DNA from: Ectopseudomonas composti
GTDB lineage: Bacteria; Pseudomonadota; Gammaproteobacteria; Pseudomonadales; Pseudomonadaceae
Reading direction: 5' to 3'
DNA length: 64,000 nt
NCBI RefSeq assembly: GCF_001567565.1
Contig: NZ_LSSW01000025.1
Span: 1-64,000 of the forward strand
Within the stretch, counting starts at the first letter, position 1; every line of letters starts with the position of its first letter. The position numbers and the translations under genes were made by a program. Positions 1 to 10,289 of this stretch are shown here, one piece after another. The notes below the pieces were generated by a model. The model searched no databases. It was not told the DNA's origin and was given only the letters and a program-made list of their open reading frames with translations.

Positions 1-24
1 TGGGATCTCCCGAATGGAAAGGGC

Positions 25-122
25 GTAGGGTGGGACGATACCGGCCCACCGGTCACAGCATGGGACGACGCCCGTCGCGGGCGTCGTGGTGGGTCAGAGC
101 AACGACGCTCTGCCCACCCTAC
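25..122. repeat. GTAGGGTGGG/CCCACCCTAC inverted-repeat element
   Basis: A ~98-bp intergenic element bounded by the inverted ends GTAGGGTGGG (25-34) and CCCACCCTAC (113-122), with a second internal GC-rich dyad (CGCCCGTCGCGGGCG). It lies just beyond the dctP stop codon. An element with the same ends occurs between hisA and hisF (21833-21901). It can fold into a long hairpin and may protect or end the dctP transcript. It behaves like a small dispersed non-coding repeat (REP/MITE-like); no transposase is present. Confidence 0.7.
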
Positions 123-134
123 GGCTCTCCGGCC

Positions 135-1199
<1,065 letters not shown>

Positions 1200-1282
1200 C
1201 TAGGCGGCTTGGAGAAAAAACGCCGGGTGGCATTAGCGACGCCTGGACTTGTACTTGTGGGTTCGCTTGAGATTAGCCTAGA

Positions 1283-1297
1283 GCAACCCTTGTGCCA
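1283..1297 (-). promoter_or_regulatory. Sigma-54 (-24/-12) promoter of dctP
   Basis: Read on the minus strand this is TGGCAC-N5-TTGC, a full match to the -24/-12 consensus with GG and GC at the required spacing. It lies about 155 bases upstream of the dctP start, in the 309-bp gap between dctD and dctP. An upstream dyad (CCCAT at 1334-1338, ATGGG at 1352-1356) may be part of a DctD activator site; that part is weak. The adjacent dctD gene encodes a sigma-54 activator, so the assignment is coherent. Confidence 0.9.
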
Positions 1298-1436
1298 GTC
1301 TGCCAAGTGCTGCTCCTGTGTATCGCGCAAAGGCCCATGGCTGCTGGCTTTATGGGTTTTCTGGCGGGAGCCTGAGAGCGTCCCCGGCGCGCTGGTGAGC
1401 GTTCTGGAAGGGGTGGAGCTGGCGGTTTGCCGCCAG

Positions 1437-2822
1437 TCAGTCGAAGTCCTCTGGCGAGCTTCCGCCAGCGCCGGAGAAGTTCAGCCCGTGTTTGCGCAAT
1501 TTGTCATGCAGGGTCTTGCGCGGTATGCCCAGGGCTTCAGCCAGGCTGCGCAGCGAGCCGTGTGGGCGACTCAGTTCGGCAGCGATAAGGGCGCGCTCGA
1601 AGGCTTCCACCTGTTCGCTCAGCCCGCCATTGACCGGTGGCAGGCTCGGCGCGTTGCTGTCGAGAGCCAGCTCCAGGCCGAGTGCGAAACGTTCGGCAGC
1701 GTTCTGCAGTTCGCGCACGTTGCCCGGCCAGGGGTGACGCAGCAGCAAAGCACGTTGTCCCGGCTGGAGCTCGCGGGGTGCCAGGGTGTGGCGGGCCGCC
1801 GCCGCATCGGCGAAATGCTGGAATAGCTGCAGGGCGTCCTCGCCGCGTTCGCGCAATGGCGGAATGGACAGCGGCGCGACGTTGAGGCGGTAGTAGAGGT
1901 CGGCGCGGAAACGACCGGCATCGGCCGCCTGGCGCAGGTCTTCCTTGGTCGCGGCGATGACGCGGATATCCAGCGGAATCAGCTGATTGCCACCGAGGCG
2001 TTCGACCACGCGTTCCTGCAGCAGGCGCAGCAGTTTGACCTGCACGTCCATGCTCATGCTCTCGATCTCATCGAGAAACAGAGTGCCGCCGTTGGCGAAC
2101 TCGAACTTGCCGATGCGGCGCTTCTGCGCGCCGGTGAAGGCGCCGGCCTCGTGGCCGAACAGCTCGCTCTCGACCACGGACTCCGCCAGTGCCCCGGCGT
2201 TGATGGCGACGAAGGGGCCATCGCGACGATTGGACAGGTCGTGCAGGGCGCGTGCGACCACCTCCTTGCCGGCACCTGTCTCGCCCAGAATCAGGACGTC
2301 GGTGGCGATACAGGCCAGTGCGCCGATCTGCTCGCGCAGACGCTGCATGGCGGGCGACTGACCAACCAGGCGGCTGGAGAGTTGCTGGCGGTCATTGAGC
2401 GCCATGCGCAGGCTGCGGTTGTCCAGCACCAGGCGGCGCAGCTCCAGTGCACGGCGCACGCTGTCGAGCAGATCATCGTTGGCGAAAGGCTTTTCCAGGA
2501 AGTCGTAGGCGCCTGCGCGCATCGCCTGTACGGCCAGCGGCACGTCGCCGTGACCGGTGATCAGCAGCACTGGCAGCTCGGTATCGCGCTCGCGCAGTTG
2601 CTGCAGCAGTTGCAGGCCGTCGATGCCCGGCATGCGGATATCGCTGACCACCACCCCTGGCCAGCCAGCGGGAATGCGTGCGGCCAGGCCCTGTGCATCG
2701 CCCAGGCTGACGACCTTGAGCCCAGCCAGGTCGAGCGTCTGGCTGAGTGCCTGGCGCAGATGGGCGTCGTCGTCGATCAGCAGTACCTGAACGCGGCTGT
2801 CGATGGCGCTGTCGCTGGTCAT
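1437..2822 (-). CDS. dctD: C4-dicarboxylate response regulator DctD (sigma-54 activator)
   Basis: NtrC-family response regulator of 461 aa that switches on dicarboxylate transport genes. The receiver domain (about 10-125) has the acidic pocket LIDDD and the phosphoacceptor Asp61 in SDIRMPG, with the conserved Lys in LEKPF. The AAA+ domain has Walker A GETGAGKE, the GAFTGA loop that contacts sigma-54, and Walker B TLFLDE. The C-terminus carries a Fis-type helix-turn-helix (SLAEALGIPRKTLHDKL). The ATG overlaps the dctB stop codon by four bases, so sensor and regulator are translationally coupled. Its likely target is the dctP promoter just downstream. Confidence 0.95.
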   Translation of the reverse strand: MTSDSAIDSRVQVLLIDDDAHLRQALSQTLDLAGLKVVSLGDAQGLAARIPAGWPGVVVSDIRMPGIDGLQLLQQLRERDTELPVLLITGHGDVPLAVQAMRAGAYDFLEKPFANDDLLDSVRRALELRRLVLDNRSLRMALNDRQQLSSRLVGQSPAMQRLREQIGALACIATDVLILGETGAGKEVVARALHDLSNRRDGPFVAINAGALAESVVESELFGHEAGAFTGAQKRRIGKFEFANGGTLFLDEIESMSMDVQVKLLRLLQERVVERLGGNQLIPLDIRVIAATKEDLRQAADAGRFRADLYYRLNVAPLSIPPLRERGEDALQLFQHFADAAAARHTLAPRELQPGQRALLLRHPWPGNVRELQNAAERFALGLELALDSNAPSLPPVNGGLSEQVEAFERALIAAELSRPHGSLRSLAEALGIPRKTLHDKLRKHGLNFSGAGGSSPEDFD

Positions 2823-4630
2823 GGCGAAGGATCCTCTGAGGGTTGCAGGTTGACGCCGGGGCTGGCCAGGCGCAGGCGCAGGGTGATCAGCGCGCCGCCG
2901 GCCGGATGGTTGGCCAGTTGCAGTTCGCCGTCCAGCGCACGCACCAGACTATCGCAGATGGCCAGGCCCAGCCCCAGGCCCTGGGCGCTGGTCTTGGTGG
3001 TGAAGAATGGCTCGCGCGCGCGCGCCAGCGATTCGGCAGAAAATCCGGGGCCATTGTCGCGCAGCAGCAGGATGAGGTGATCGGCCTGAAGCTCGATGCT
3101 GATCCAGATGCGTCGTGGCGGCGCCTTGTCGACCAGGGCGTCGAGGGCGTTGCCGAGCAGGTTGCCGAGCACCTGGCGCAGGCGCGTTTCGCCAGCCTGA
3201 ACCCAGAGCGTGGCATCGGGCAGGTCACGAATCAGTTCCACGTCCATGGCCCGGCGGCGTTTGGCCAGCAGCGAGAGGGCGTCGTCCAGTGCCGGCTGCA
3301 GGGCAACCCGTTCCGGCGCGTGGCGGTCACGGCGGGCGAAGGCGCGCAGGTGCGCGATGATCGAGGCCATGCGCTCGGTCAACTCGCTGATCAGCTTGAG
3401 GTTGGCGCGAGCATCGTCGCTGCGCTGATGGTCGAGCAGGGTGCTGGCGTTCTCCGCATAGCTACGGATCGCTCCCAGCGGTTGGTTGAGCTCATGGCTG
3501 ATGCTGGCGCTCATGGTGCCAAGTGCCGAGAGTTTGCCAGCCTGGACCAGTTCATCCTGCGCGCGTACCAGTTCCTGCTGCGCATGCTCACGCTCGAGCA
3601 CTTCCTGCTTGAGGCAGCTGTTGAGCAGCTCCAGGTCCTGTGTCCGCTCGGCCACGCGCTGCTCCAGTTCGGCCTTGGCGCGGGCATCGAGGGCGATGCG
3701 TTCGAGGTAGTGGCGGCGGCGCAGTATCAGCAGGCCAAGCAGTAGCAGCAGTGCCAGCAAGGCAGCTGCGCCCACGGCCACGGCGCTGCGTACTGGGCGG
3801 TCGAGCAGGATGCGCGGAGCGAGAATACTCACTGTCCAGCCGGTTTCGTCCAGGGTACGGCTTTGCGTCAGCCAGGCGTTGGGATCGAGATCGAGTCGGG
3901 GCGGAGCCTGGGTCGGGTAGGGCTGGTTGGCGGCAATGGCCGATTGTTCGACGCGGTCCAGTGGCCGGCTGGCGTGGAAGCGCCAATCCGGGCGCGAGGT
4001 GAGGATCACCACGCCGTTGGTATCGGTGACCAGCAATTGCTCGGGAGTGTTGCCCCACAGCGTTTCGGTATGGTCGAGGTCGACCTTGACCACCAGTGCG
4101 CCGATGTTGTGTTCATTCTCGCGTACTGGATAGGCGAAGTAGTAGCCGCGTTTGCCGGACGTTGTGCCCAGGCCGAAGAAGCGGCCCAGGCGCCCCGCCA
4201 GCGCTTCACGGAAGTAGGGTCGGAAAGCGAAATTGCCGGCGACGAAGCTGTCGGGTTTGTCCCAATTGGAGGCGGCCAGGGTGATGCCCTGCGGGTTCAT
4301 CAGGTAAATCACGTCGGCGCCGGTCTGGTTTTTCACGCGGGCCAGCAGGCGGTTGGCGTCATTCAGTGTGGCAGGGTCTTCTGGGGCATCCAGGGCGGCG
4401 CGCAGACCAGGAAGATCGCCGAGAATCTGCGGCAGGACCTCATAGCGGCGTAGTGTGCCGAGCAGGTTGGCAACATACAGATCGAGAGTTTGTCGGTTCT
4501 GCTCGATCAGCACCTTGCGGTAATAGCTCTCGGCCAGGAAGTGGACAGGCCATAGTAGCGGGGCAAGCAGCAGCGCCAGCAGCACAAGGCTGCGCCAGCG
4601 AAGGCGGCGGGGGTGGGGAGTGCTGGGCAT
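2819..4630 (-). CDS. dctB: C4-dicarboxylate sensor histidine kinase DctB
   Basis: Membrane sensor kinase of 603 aa partnering DctD. Two membrane segments (about 14-33 and 284-303) bracket a periplasmic double-Cache-like sensor domain containing the family-typical YYFAYPVR region. A coiled linker (about 310-365) leads to the dimerisation domain with phosphorylated His379 in SISHELNQPLGAI. The ATPase domain shows the N box (NLLGNALDAL), G1 (DNGPGF) and G2 (GLGLGLAI). It heads the dctB-dctD pair and overlaps dctD by four bases. Confidence 0.94.
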   Translation of the reverse strand: MPSTPHPRRLRWRSLVLLALLLAPLLWPVHFLAESYYRKVLIEQNRQTLDLYVANLLGTLRRYEVLPQILGDLPGLRAALDAPEDPATLNDANRLLARVKNQTGADVIYLMNPQGITLAASNWDKPDSFVAGNFAFRPYFREALAGRLGRFFGLGTTSGKRGYYFAYPVRENEHNIGALVVKVDLDHTETLWGNTPEQLLVTDTNGVVILTSRPDWRFHASRPLDRVEQSAIAANQPYPTQAPPRLDLDPNAWLTQSRTLDETGWTVSILAPRILLDRPVRSAVAVGAAALLALLLLLGLLILRRRHYLERIALDARAKAELEQRVAERTQDLELLNSCLKQEVLEREHAQQELVRAQDELVQAGKLSALGTMSASISHELNQPLGAIRSYAENASTLLDHQRSDDARANLKLISELTERMASIIAHLRAFARRDRHAPERVALQPALDDALSLLAKRRRAMDVELIRDLPDATLWVQAGETRLRQVLGNLLGNALDALVDKAPPRRIWISIELQADHLILLLRDNGPGFSAESLARAREPFFTTKTSAQGLGLGLAICDSLVRALDGELQLANHPAGGALITLRLRLASPGVNLQPSEDPSP

Positions 4631-4740
4631 GGGTTCGACTGCTGAAGGTGTTGTAAAACGGTCGATGCAGGTTACGCGACGTGGCCAATACTGTAACGTA
4701 GCGCCGCCGCCAGGTGCGCGATTTTAAGCAGGTGAACGCC

Positions 4741-5181
4741 ATCTGTTAGCCGGCGTGAATTCCGGGTGGCTCAGGGGAGGCTGGCCTTGCTGCCAGCGGT
4801 GTTGCTGGCAGTGACGCTGCTGATCGGCCTGTCCATCTTCGCCCACTGTTTGCCCTGCGCGATCTGATCAGCAAGGTGCAGCAGCGTTCCAACCTGACGC
4901 TGCGGGGCGATGTCAACGGACGGGATGAGGCAGCTGACACCGCGCGAGCCTTCGACACCCTGCTCGAACATCAGCAAAGCCTGATCCGCCATCTGACTGA
5001 TACCGCGACCCAGCTCGCCACTTCGGCGGAGGAGATGAGCGCGATCAGCCAGAATATCAGCGGCCTCAACGACAGTATCAGCGAGGTGGTCAGCGGTGCC
5101 GAGCAGAGTTCGCTGGCCAGTCGCGACCTCGCTCAGCTTGCCAGCGGTCTACAGCAGCAGATTCAGCGCTTCACCGCCTGA
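4741..5181 (+). pseudogene. Decayed methyl-accepting chemotaxis protein gene
   Basis: Remnant of a chemoreceptor. From about 4765 one frame encodes a membrane helix (LLPAVLLAVTLLIGLSIFA). It then shifts frame near 4842-4846 (two extra bases), ending the first frame at a stop and continuing in the next as LFALRDLISKVQQRSNLTLR, typical of the region just after the second membrane helix of Pseudomonas receptors. After SAEEMSAISQNIS the sequence jumps to an extreme C-terminal MCP end (NDSISEVVSGAEQSSLASRD...QRFTA), so the conserved signalling hairpin is deleted. The N-terminal sensor domain is also missing. No start codon with a good ribosome site is seen. Its last 19 bases overlap the 3' end of rmlD tail to tail. 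Confidence 0.82.
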
Positions 5182-6041
5182 GGCGTCTCGTCCAGGCACT
5201 GCTGCAGCGCGTCTTGCCAGTCCGGCAGGCGAATCTGCCACTCCTCCTCCAGGCGCGCACCATCCAGGCGGGAATTGAGTGGGCGTTGCGCCGGTGTCGG
5301 GTACTCGCTGCTTGGGATCGGGCGTAGCCGGGCGCAAGGTTTGCCGGCGGCGCGCAGGTGCTCCGCGATGGCGCTGGCGAAGCCGAACCAACTGGTCTCG
5401 CCCTGGCAGGTCAGATGGTAGGTGCCCCAGCGGTGGCGCCCTTGCTGCCACTTGTCGATCAACTCGGCGGTGGCGTTGGCGATGCTGCCGGCCCAGGTCG
5501 GGGCGCCGATCTGGTCGTCAACCACGCTGAGCTCCTCGCGCTCCTGCAGCAGACGCTGCATGGTCAGCAGAAAGTTGCGCCCGTGCTGCGAGTAGACCCA
5601 GCTGGTACGCAGGATCAGGTGATCGCAGCCACTGATGCGTAGCGCCTGCTCTCCGGCCACCTTGCTGGCACCGTAGACGCCCAGTGGGCATGGCGTATCG
5701 GCTTCGCGATAGGGCGTCGGCTTGCTGCCATCGAAGATGTAATCGGTGGAGTAGTGAATCAGCGGAATGTCCAGCTCGAAGCAGGCGTCGGCCATGGCAC
5801 CCGGCGCCTCGGCGTTGATGGCGAAGGCCAGTTCGCGCTCCTGTTCGGCCTGGTCGACTGCGGTGTAGGCCGCGGCGTTGATCACCAGCGCCGGACGCTC
5901 ACGGAGGATGACCTCGCTCAGGCTCTGCGGACGCGCCAGGTCAAACTGTTCACGCCCCAGGCTGAGCAGTTCGTGTTCGCCCAGTGCCCGCTGCAGCTCA
6001 CGGGCGACCTGGCCGGTGTGACCTGTAATCAGAATCTTCAT
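5163..6041 (-). CDS. rmlD: dTDP-4-dehydrorhamnose reductase
   Basis: Last step of dTDP-L-rhamnose synthesis, an NAD(P)H-dependent reduction of dTDP-4-keto-L-rhamnose in the cytosol. The 292-aa extended short-chain dehydrogenase has the N-terminal nucleotide-binding motif GHTGQVA and the catalytic YGASK (Tyr-x-x-x-Lys). The ATG overlaps the rmlC stop by four bases. It is the last gene of an rmlB-rmlA-rmlC-rmlD operon; P. aeruginosa uses the order B-D-A-C. The product feeds O-antigen, core LPS or rhamnolipid synthesis. Confidence 0.95.
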   Translation of the reverse strand: MKILITGHTGQVARELQRALGEHELLSLGREQFDLARPQSLSEVILRERPALVINAAAYTAVDQAEQERELAFAINAEAPGAMADACFELDIPLIHYSTDYIFDGSKPTPYREADTPCPLGVYGASKVAGEQALRISGCDHLILRTSWVYSQHGRNFLLTMQRLLQEREELSVVDDQIGAPTWAGSIANATAELIDKWQQGRHRWGTYHLTCQGETSWFGFASAIAEHLRAAGKPCARLRPIPSSEYPTPAQRPLNSRLDGARLEEEWQIRLPDWQDALQQCLDETPQAVKR

Positions 6042-6586
6042 GCAAAGGTCTCGGCTTCGTTCAGGTTCAGGCCCTGTTGATCCTTGGCCGACAGCTGAGG
6101 TTCCAGGCCGTCCAGTGGCCAGTCGATTGCCAGCTTTGCGTCATCCCAGCGGATACACCGTTCGTGCGCTGGCGCGTAGTAGTCAGTGGTCTTGTAGAGG
6201 AATTCGGCGTGTTCGCTGAGCACCAGGAAACCATGCGCGAAACCTTCGGGCACCCACAGCTGACGCTTGTTTTCGGCCGACAGATGGACGCCGACCCATT
6301 TGCCGAAGTTCGCTGAGCTGCGGCGCACGTCGACGGCCACGTCGTAAACTTCGCCAGCACTGACCCGGACCAGCTTGCCCTGAGCCTGCTGCAGTTGGTA
6401 ATGCAGGCCGCGCAGTACGCCGCGCGCGGAGCGCGAGTGGTTGTCCTGCACGAACTCGCGGGATACCCCGGTGGCTTCGGCAAAGCGCCGTGCATTGAAG
6501 CTCTCGTAGAAGAAGCCGCGCTCGTCACCGAATATCTGTGGCTCGAGAATCAGTACTTCCGGCAGTGCCGTTGCGATGACTTTCAC
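6038..6586 (-). CDS. rmlC: dTDP-4-dehydrorhamnose 3,5-epimerase
   Basis: Cupin enzyme of 182 aa that epimerises dTDP-4-keto-6-deoxyglucose at C3 and C5. Typical family features are the N-terminal [13 protein letters not shown], the active-site histidine in RGLHYQ, and the segment [14 protein letters not shown] with the conserved Tyr-containing strand nearby (FLYKTTDYY). Length matches the family. It overlaps both rmlA (upstream) and rmlD (downstream) by four bases each, so the operon is tightly coupled. Confidence 0.95.
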   Translation of the reverse strand: MKVIATALPEVLILEPQIFGDERGFFYESFNARRFAEATGVSREFVQDNHSRSARGVLRGLHYQLQQAQGKLVRVSAGEVYDVAVDVRRSSANFGKWVGVHLSAENKRQLWVPEGFAHGFLVLSEHAEFLYKTTDYYAPAHERCIRWDDAKLAIDWPLDGLEPQLSAKDQQGLNLNEAETFA

Positions 6587-7455
6587 AGCGATTCCTCCGC
6601 CAGCTTGAACAGGTACTGGCCATAGCCGGTCTTGCCCAGCGCCTTGGCGCAGGCGAGCAGTTGCTCACGGTCGATCCAGCCTTGCTGGTACGCGATCTCC
6701 TCGAGGCAGGCGACCTTCAGGCCCTGGCGCTTTTCCACCGTCTGCACGTAATGCGAGGCATCCAGCAGACTGTCGTGGGTGCCGGTATCGAGCCAGGCGA
6801 AGCCGCGGCCGAAGCGCTCGACGCGCAGATCGCCGCGTGCCAGGTAGGCATTGTTCACGTCGGTAATTTCCAACTCGCCGCGCGGCGAGGGTTTGACCGC
6901 CTTGGCGATCTGTACCACGTCGTTGTCGTAGAAATACAGGCCAGTCACGGCAAAGCTGGACTTGGGTTTGGCCGGCTTTTCCTCGATCGACAGCGCGTTG
7001 CCTGCGGCATCGAATTCGACCACGCCAAAACGCTCGGGATCGCTGACCCAGTAGCCGAAGACCGTGGCGCCGCTGTCGTGGCTGGCAGCGCGCAGCAGTT
7101 TCTCGGTGAAGTGCTGACCATGGAAAATGTTGTCGCCGAGGATCAGGCACACCGAGTCATTGCCAATGAACGACTCACCGATCAGGAAGGCCTGTGCCAG
7201 ACCGTCGGGCGAGGGTTGCTCGGCATACTGCAGTTCGATGCCGAACTGGCTGCCGTCACCGAGCATCTTGCGAAAGTTGGGCAGGTCTTCGGGGGTGGAG
7301 ATGATCAGAATCTCGCGAATGCCGGCCAGCATCAGCACCGACAGCGGATAGTAGATCATCGGCTTGTCATAGATTGGCAGCAGCTGCTTGGACACGCCGA
7401 GAGTGATGGGGTGCAGGCGAGTGCCGGAGCCGCCCGCGAGGATGATGCCTTTCAT
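6583..7455 (-). CDS. rmlA: Glucose-1-phosphate thymidylyltransferase
   Basis: First step of the rhamnose pathway: glucose-1-phosphate plus dTTP to dTDP-glucose. The 290-aa nucleotidyltransferase has the signature [11 protein letters not shown] near the N-terminus, the ISTPED loop, and the metal-binding GDNIF segment. Length fits the short RmlA family. It starts 10 bases after the rmlB stop and overlaps rmlC by four bases. RmlA enzymes are commonly feedback-inhibited by dTDP-rhamnose. Confidence 0.95.
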   Translation of the reverse strand: MKGIILAGGSGTRLHPITLGVSKQLLPIYDKPMIYYPLSVLMLAGIREILIISTPEDLPNFRKMLGDGSQFGIELQYAEQPSPDGLAQAFLIGESFIGNDSVCLILGDNIFHGQHFTEKLLRAASHDSGATVFGYWVSDPERFGVVEFDAAGNALSIEEKPAKPKSSFAVTGLYFYDNDVVQIAKAVKPSPRGELEITDVNNAYLARGDLRVERFGRGFAWLDTGTHDSLLDASHYVQTVEKRQGLKVACLEEIAYQQGWIDREQLLACAKALGKTGYGQYLFKLAEESL

Positions 7456-7464
7456 TGAAACTCC

Positions 7465-8526
7465 TTATAGCGCGCCGAGTCGCTGGCCTTGATAGCTGCC
7501 ATCATGCACGCGGCCGCACCAGTCGAGGTTGTCCAGATACCACTGCACGGTCTTGCGCAGCCCGCTTTCGAAGGTTTCCTGCGGCACCCAGCCCAGTTCG
7601 CGCTCGATCTTGCTGGCGTCGATGGCATAGCGCAGGTCATGACCCGGACGGTCCTGCACGTAGGTGATCAGCTCCTCGTAGCGGGTGATCCCGGCCGGCT
7701 TCTGCGGCGCTAGCTCTTCCAGCAGGGCGCAGATGGCTTTCACCACGTCGAGGTTCTTCTGCTCGTTGTGCCCACCAATGTTGTAGGTCTCGCCCACCTT
7801 GCCTGCGCTGACCACCTTGAGCAGCGCGCGCGCGTGGTCTTCCACGTACAGCCAGTCGCGTACCTGCTGGCCGTTGCCATATACCGGCAGCGGCTTGCCC
7901 GCGAGGGCGTTGAGGATCATCAGTGGGATCAGCTTCTCGGGGAAATGGTACGGCCCATAGTTGTTCGAGCAGTTGGTGATCAGCACCGGCAGACCATAGG
8001 TGCGTTGCCAGGCGCGTACCAGATGATCGGACGCCGCCTTGCTCGCTGAGTACGGTGAGCTTGGGGCGTAGGGGGTGGTTTCGCTGAACAGGTCATCGAC
8101 ACCGTGCAGGTCGCCGTACACCTCGTCGGTGGAAATGTGGTGGAAGCGAAAGGCTGCCTTGCGCTCTGCATCCAGACCCAGCCAATAGGCGCGGGTGCTT
8201 TCCAGAAGGCTGTAGGTGCCGACGATATTGGTCTGGATGAAGGCGGCCGGGCCGTCGATGGAGCGATCGACATGAGACTCGGCGGCCAGGTGCATGATGG
8301 CGTCGGGCTGGAACTCGGCCAGGGCCGTGGTTACGCGCTCGCTGTCGGCGATGTCGGCGTGGAGGAAACGGTAGCGCGGACTGTCGGCGACCGGCGTGAG
8401 CGACTCCAGGTTGCCGGCATAGGTCAGCTTGTCGAGGTTGAGTACCTCGTGCTCGGTGTTCTGAAGCAGATGACGAATCAGAGCCGAACCGATGAAGCCG
8501 GCGCCGCCGGTGATAAGGATGCGCAT
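7465..8526 (-). CDS. rmlB: dTDP-glucose 4,6-dehydratase
   Basis: Second rhamnose-pathway enzyme; forms dTDP-4-keto-6-deoxyglucose using bound NAD+. The chosen start (ATG at 8526) gives [17 protein letters not shown], placing the GxxGxxG dinucleotide motif at residues 7-13 and a 353-aa protein, the usual length. The frame is open upstream to 8595 but that extension has no RmlB similarity. Catalytic motifs STDEVYGD (Asp/Glu) and [10 protein letters not shown] (Tyr/Lys) are present. GAGG lies 10 bases before the ATG. First gene of rmlBACD, downstream of tRNA-Thr and its terminator on the same strand. Confidence 0.95.
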   Translation of the reverse strand: MRILITGGAGFIGSALIRHLLQNTEHEVLNLDKLTYAGNLESLTPVADSPRYRFLHADIADSERVTTALAEFQPDAIMHLAAESHVDRSIDGPAAFIQTNIVGTYSLLESTRAYWLGLDAERKAAFRFHHISTDEVYGDLHGVDDLFSETTPYAPSSPYSASKAASDHLVRAWQRTYGLPVLITNCSNNYGPYHFPEKLIPLMILNALAGKPLPVYGNGQQVRDWLYVEDHARALLKVVSAGKVGETYNIGGHNEQKNLDVVKAICALLEELAPQKPAGITRYEELITYVQDRPGHDLRYAIDASKIERELGWVPQETFESGLRKTVQWYLDNLDWCGRVHDGSYQGQRLGAL

Positions 8527-8614
8527 CTGTTCATAACCTCGCAATGTAACCTTTCGCCATACCCACGATCCGAGTGCGGTAAGTGCAATGAACAAGCGAC
8601 GGATATGGACAGTG

Positions 8615-8649
8615 CAAAAACAAAAAGGCCTGCATGAAAGCAGGCCTTA
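8615..8649 (-). terminator. Rho-independent terminator after tRNA-Thr
   Basis: On the minus strand the stem AAGGCCTGC / GCAGGCCTT with loop TTTCAT is followed by TTTGTTTTT. It lies about 10 bases beyond the tRNA-Thr 3' end and upstream of rmlB, so it separates the tRNA transcript from the rml operon. Confidence 0.9.
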
Positions 8650-8658
8650 GATATTAGA

Positions 8659-8734
<76 letters not shown>

Positions 8735-9028
8735 ACTGAAGGGCCGCCATTATATCCATTCGTCGGCCTGAGTAAAGCCACCTTCGAGCCAGGTTTTTTC
8801 AGGCTCGGCTATCAGTGGCTTCTGGCTTATGCACAAAGAGAAGGCATAAGCGACAGCCACGCACCGACGCTGTGCGATTCATCACTATTTTTTGCAAGTT
8901 GTTGTTTTTTCAGGTGCTTAGGTGGTTGTTCGAAAAATAGCCAGATGTCTACAGGGCAATTCCCGGCTGGCTTTGGCGCATTTGCCCAGAAAGGATCAAC
9001 AGAGTTATCCACAGCTTCTGTGTGCAAC
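8735..9028. other. Gene-free interval with a DnaA-box-like 9-mer
   Basis: About 294 bases with no convincing gene on either strand, noticeably more AT-rich than the flanks. It holds a perfect DnaA-box-like nonamer TTATCCACA (9005-9013), 16 bases from the methyltransferase stop codon. Only one box is present, so this is not an origin. The tRNA-Thr promoter should lie in the left part, but I cannot fix its boxes. Confidence 0.5.
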
Positions 9029-10243
9029 TCAGGCGCGTTCCGCCAGCAGCAACAGGTTGCGTGGGCTCAGTTGGTAATCGCAGAAGGTGCCCAGTTTCAC
9101 GTCGTAACCCTTTTCCTGCAGATACAGGGCGCGGTCCAGCAGCAGCCAGAGTTCCAGCGGCCGGCGGAACAGGTTGCGCAGCAACTCCAGGTTTCGCACT
9201 TCGGCCAGGCGCTGCCAGCCGCGAGCTTCAAGCTCCGGCCAGTTCTGCTCTCCGGGCGATGGTACGGCGCGTAGCGCGGCGAGGTCATGGCAGAAACTGG
9301 CGAAGGGTTTGCTAAACCAGTCGCTGGGCAGCGGTGGCGTTGGCAGGTATTCATCGATGCCGCGCAGCTGGCGTTGCAGCAGATCAAACGCCAGGCGCCA
9401 GGCCATCGACTGGTTGCGTTGTCTGCGCACGCGAGCGCCAGCCGTGACAGTCTCGCTCAGTGGGAGGCCGAGGTCGTCGCGTGACAGCCGCAAGGCGGAG
9501 GTTTGTGCGGCAGCCGATAGCGGTTGGTACTGCAGGCCGGCGATGCGGTTGTAGCAGCAGGGGGCGACTGCCAGCTGGGTACAGCCTTTCTGGCTGGCCA
9601 GTTGCAGCAGTCGTACATGCAGATCACCGCAGGCGTGCAGGGCGACGGGAGTGTGCTCTTGCTGCAGGCGCTCGCAGCAATCATCGGCCAGTACATCCTG
9701 TTGCAGATGCTGGGCATTCAGCCCCATGCGTTCGCTCAATGCGCGGCCTGACTCGATCAGCGCCGGGTCGTACTCCAAGCAGGTCAGCTGCTGATCGTCA
9801 CTGGTCAGCCAGCGGCCCAGGTGGCCTTTGCCGGAACACCAGTCGAGCCAATGCACGGGGCGTTGGCGAAACTCCAGATGACCGGCAAATGCCTGGATCT
9901 GTGCCAGCTTCCTGCCAGGCACGTCGACACTCAGAGCGTGCTCGCGCACCGGGCTGTTGATGCCTGGCAGTTGCTGCACATGGCTGAGCGCCTGTGCGGC
10001 CTGTGCCAGTTCGGGGAAGGGCGCCGGTGCCGCGAGGGCGCAGAGGTTGCTGTCGCCGCTCTCGGCTTCTTCCAGCGAGCGGCTTCTGAGCCAGGCGCAG
10101 AGTTCGGGCAGTTCGCTCGCCCATGGCAGTTGCAGATGGTGGAACGGCCGTGGGCGCCAGAGCGCCTGATGACGCAGGAGAAAGCCATCCAGTGCCTGGA
10201 AGCGAGCGAGCAGGTCGCCTGAGGTGAGGATGGGCGTGGACAT
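9029..10243 (-). CDS. SAM-dependent methyltransferase, GSTCD-like (Methyltransf_32 type)
   Basis: 404-aa cytosolic protein. Residues 133-160 carry a class I methyltransferase motif I (WCSGKGHLGRWL) and the acidic residue ending strand 2 (CLEYDP). HACGDLH (204-209) and VAPCCYN (226-232) form the later core and match the Methyltransf_32 family, which includes the methyltransferase half of animal GSTCD. The substrate is unknown. The N-terminal ~125 residues are a family-specific extension. It is separated from the ABC transporter genes by 46 bases containing a GC-rich hairpin (10264-10283). Confidence 0.75.
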   Translation of the reverse strand: MSTPILTSGDLLARFQALDGFLLRHQALWRPRPFHHLQLPWASELPELCAWLRSRSLEEAESGDSNLCALAAPAPFPELAQAAQALSHVQQLPGINSPVREHALSVDVPGRKLAQIQAFAGHLEFRQRPVHWLDWCSGKGHLGRWLTSDDQQLTCLEYDPALIESGRALSERMGLNAQHLQQDVLADDCCERLQQEHTPVALHACGDLHVRLLQLASQKGCTQLAVAPCCYNRIAGLQYQPLSAAAQTSALRLSRDDLGLPLSETVTAGARVRRQRNQSMAWRLAFDLLQRQLRGIDEYLPTPPLPSDWFSKPFASFCHDLAALRAVPSPGEQNWPELEARGWQRLAEVRNLELLRNLFRRPLELWLLLDRALYLQEKGYDVKLGTFCDYQLSPRNLLLLAERA

Positions 10244-10263
10244 GGTTTATATGACTGGCAGAG

Positions 10264-10283
10264 CGGGCCGCCGAGACGGCCCG
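10264..10283. other. GC-rich hairpin after the ABC permease gene
   Basis: CGGGCCG (10264-10270) pairs with CGGCCCG (10277-10283). It lies just downstream of the last permease gene on the minus strand. There is no clear U-run on that side, so it may stabilise or pause rather than terminate. Confidence 0.4.
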
Positions 10284-10289
10284 ATTGTC

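Noticed and set aside
4876..5181. Intact 101-aa chemotaxis gene
   Set aside because: It starts after the membrane helix and lacks the signalling hairpin; it is part of a frameshifted and deleted MCP gene.
8527..8595. Longer N-terminus for rmlB
   Set aside because: The added 23 residues do not belong to the family and would place the Rossmann motif too far from the start.
9005..9013. Replication origin from the DnaA box
   Set aside because: Only one box, no dnaA, dnaN or gidA/rpmH neighbours and no AT-rich 13-mer cluster.
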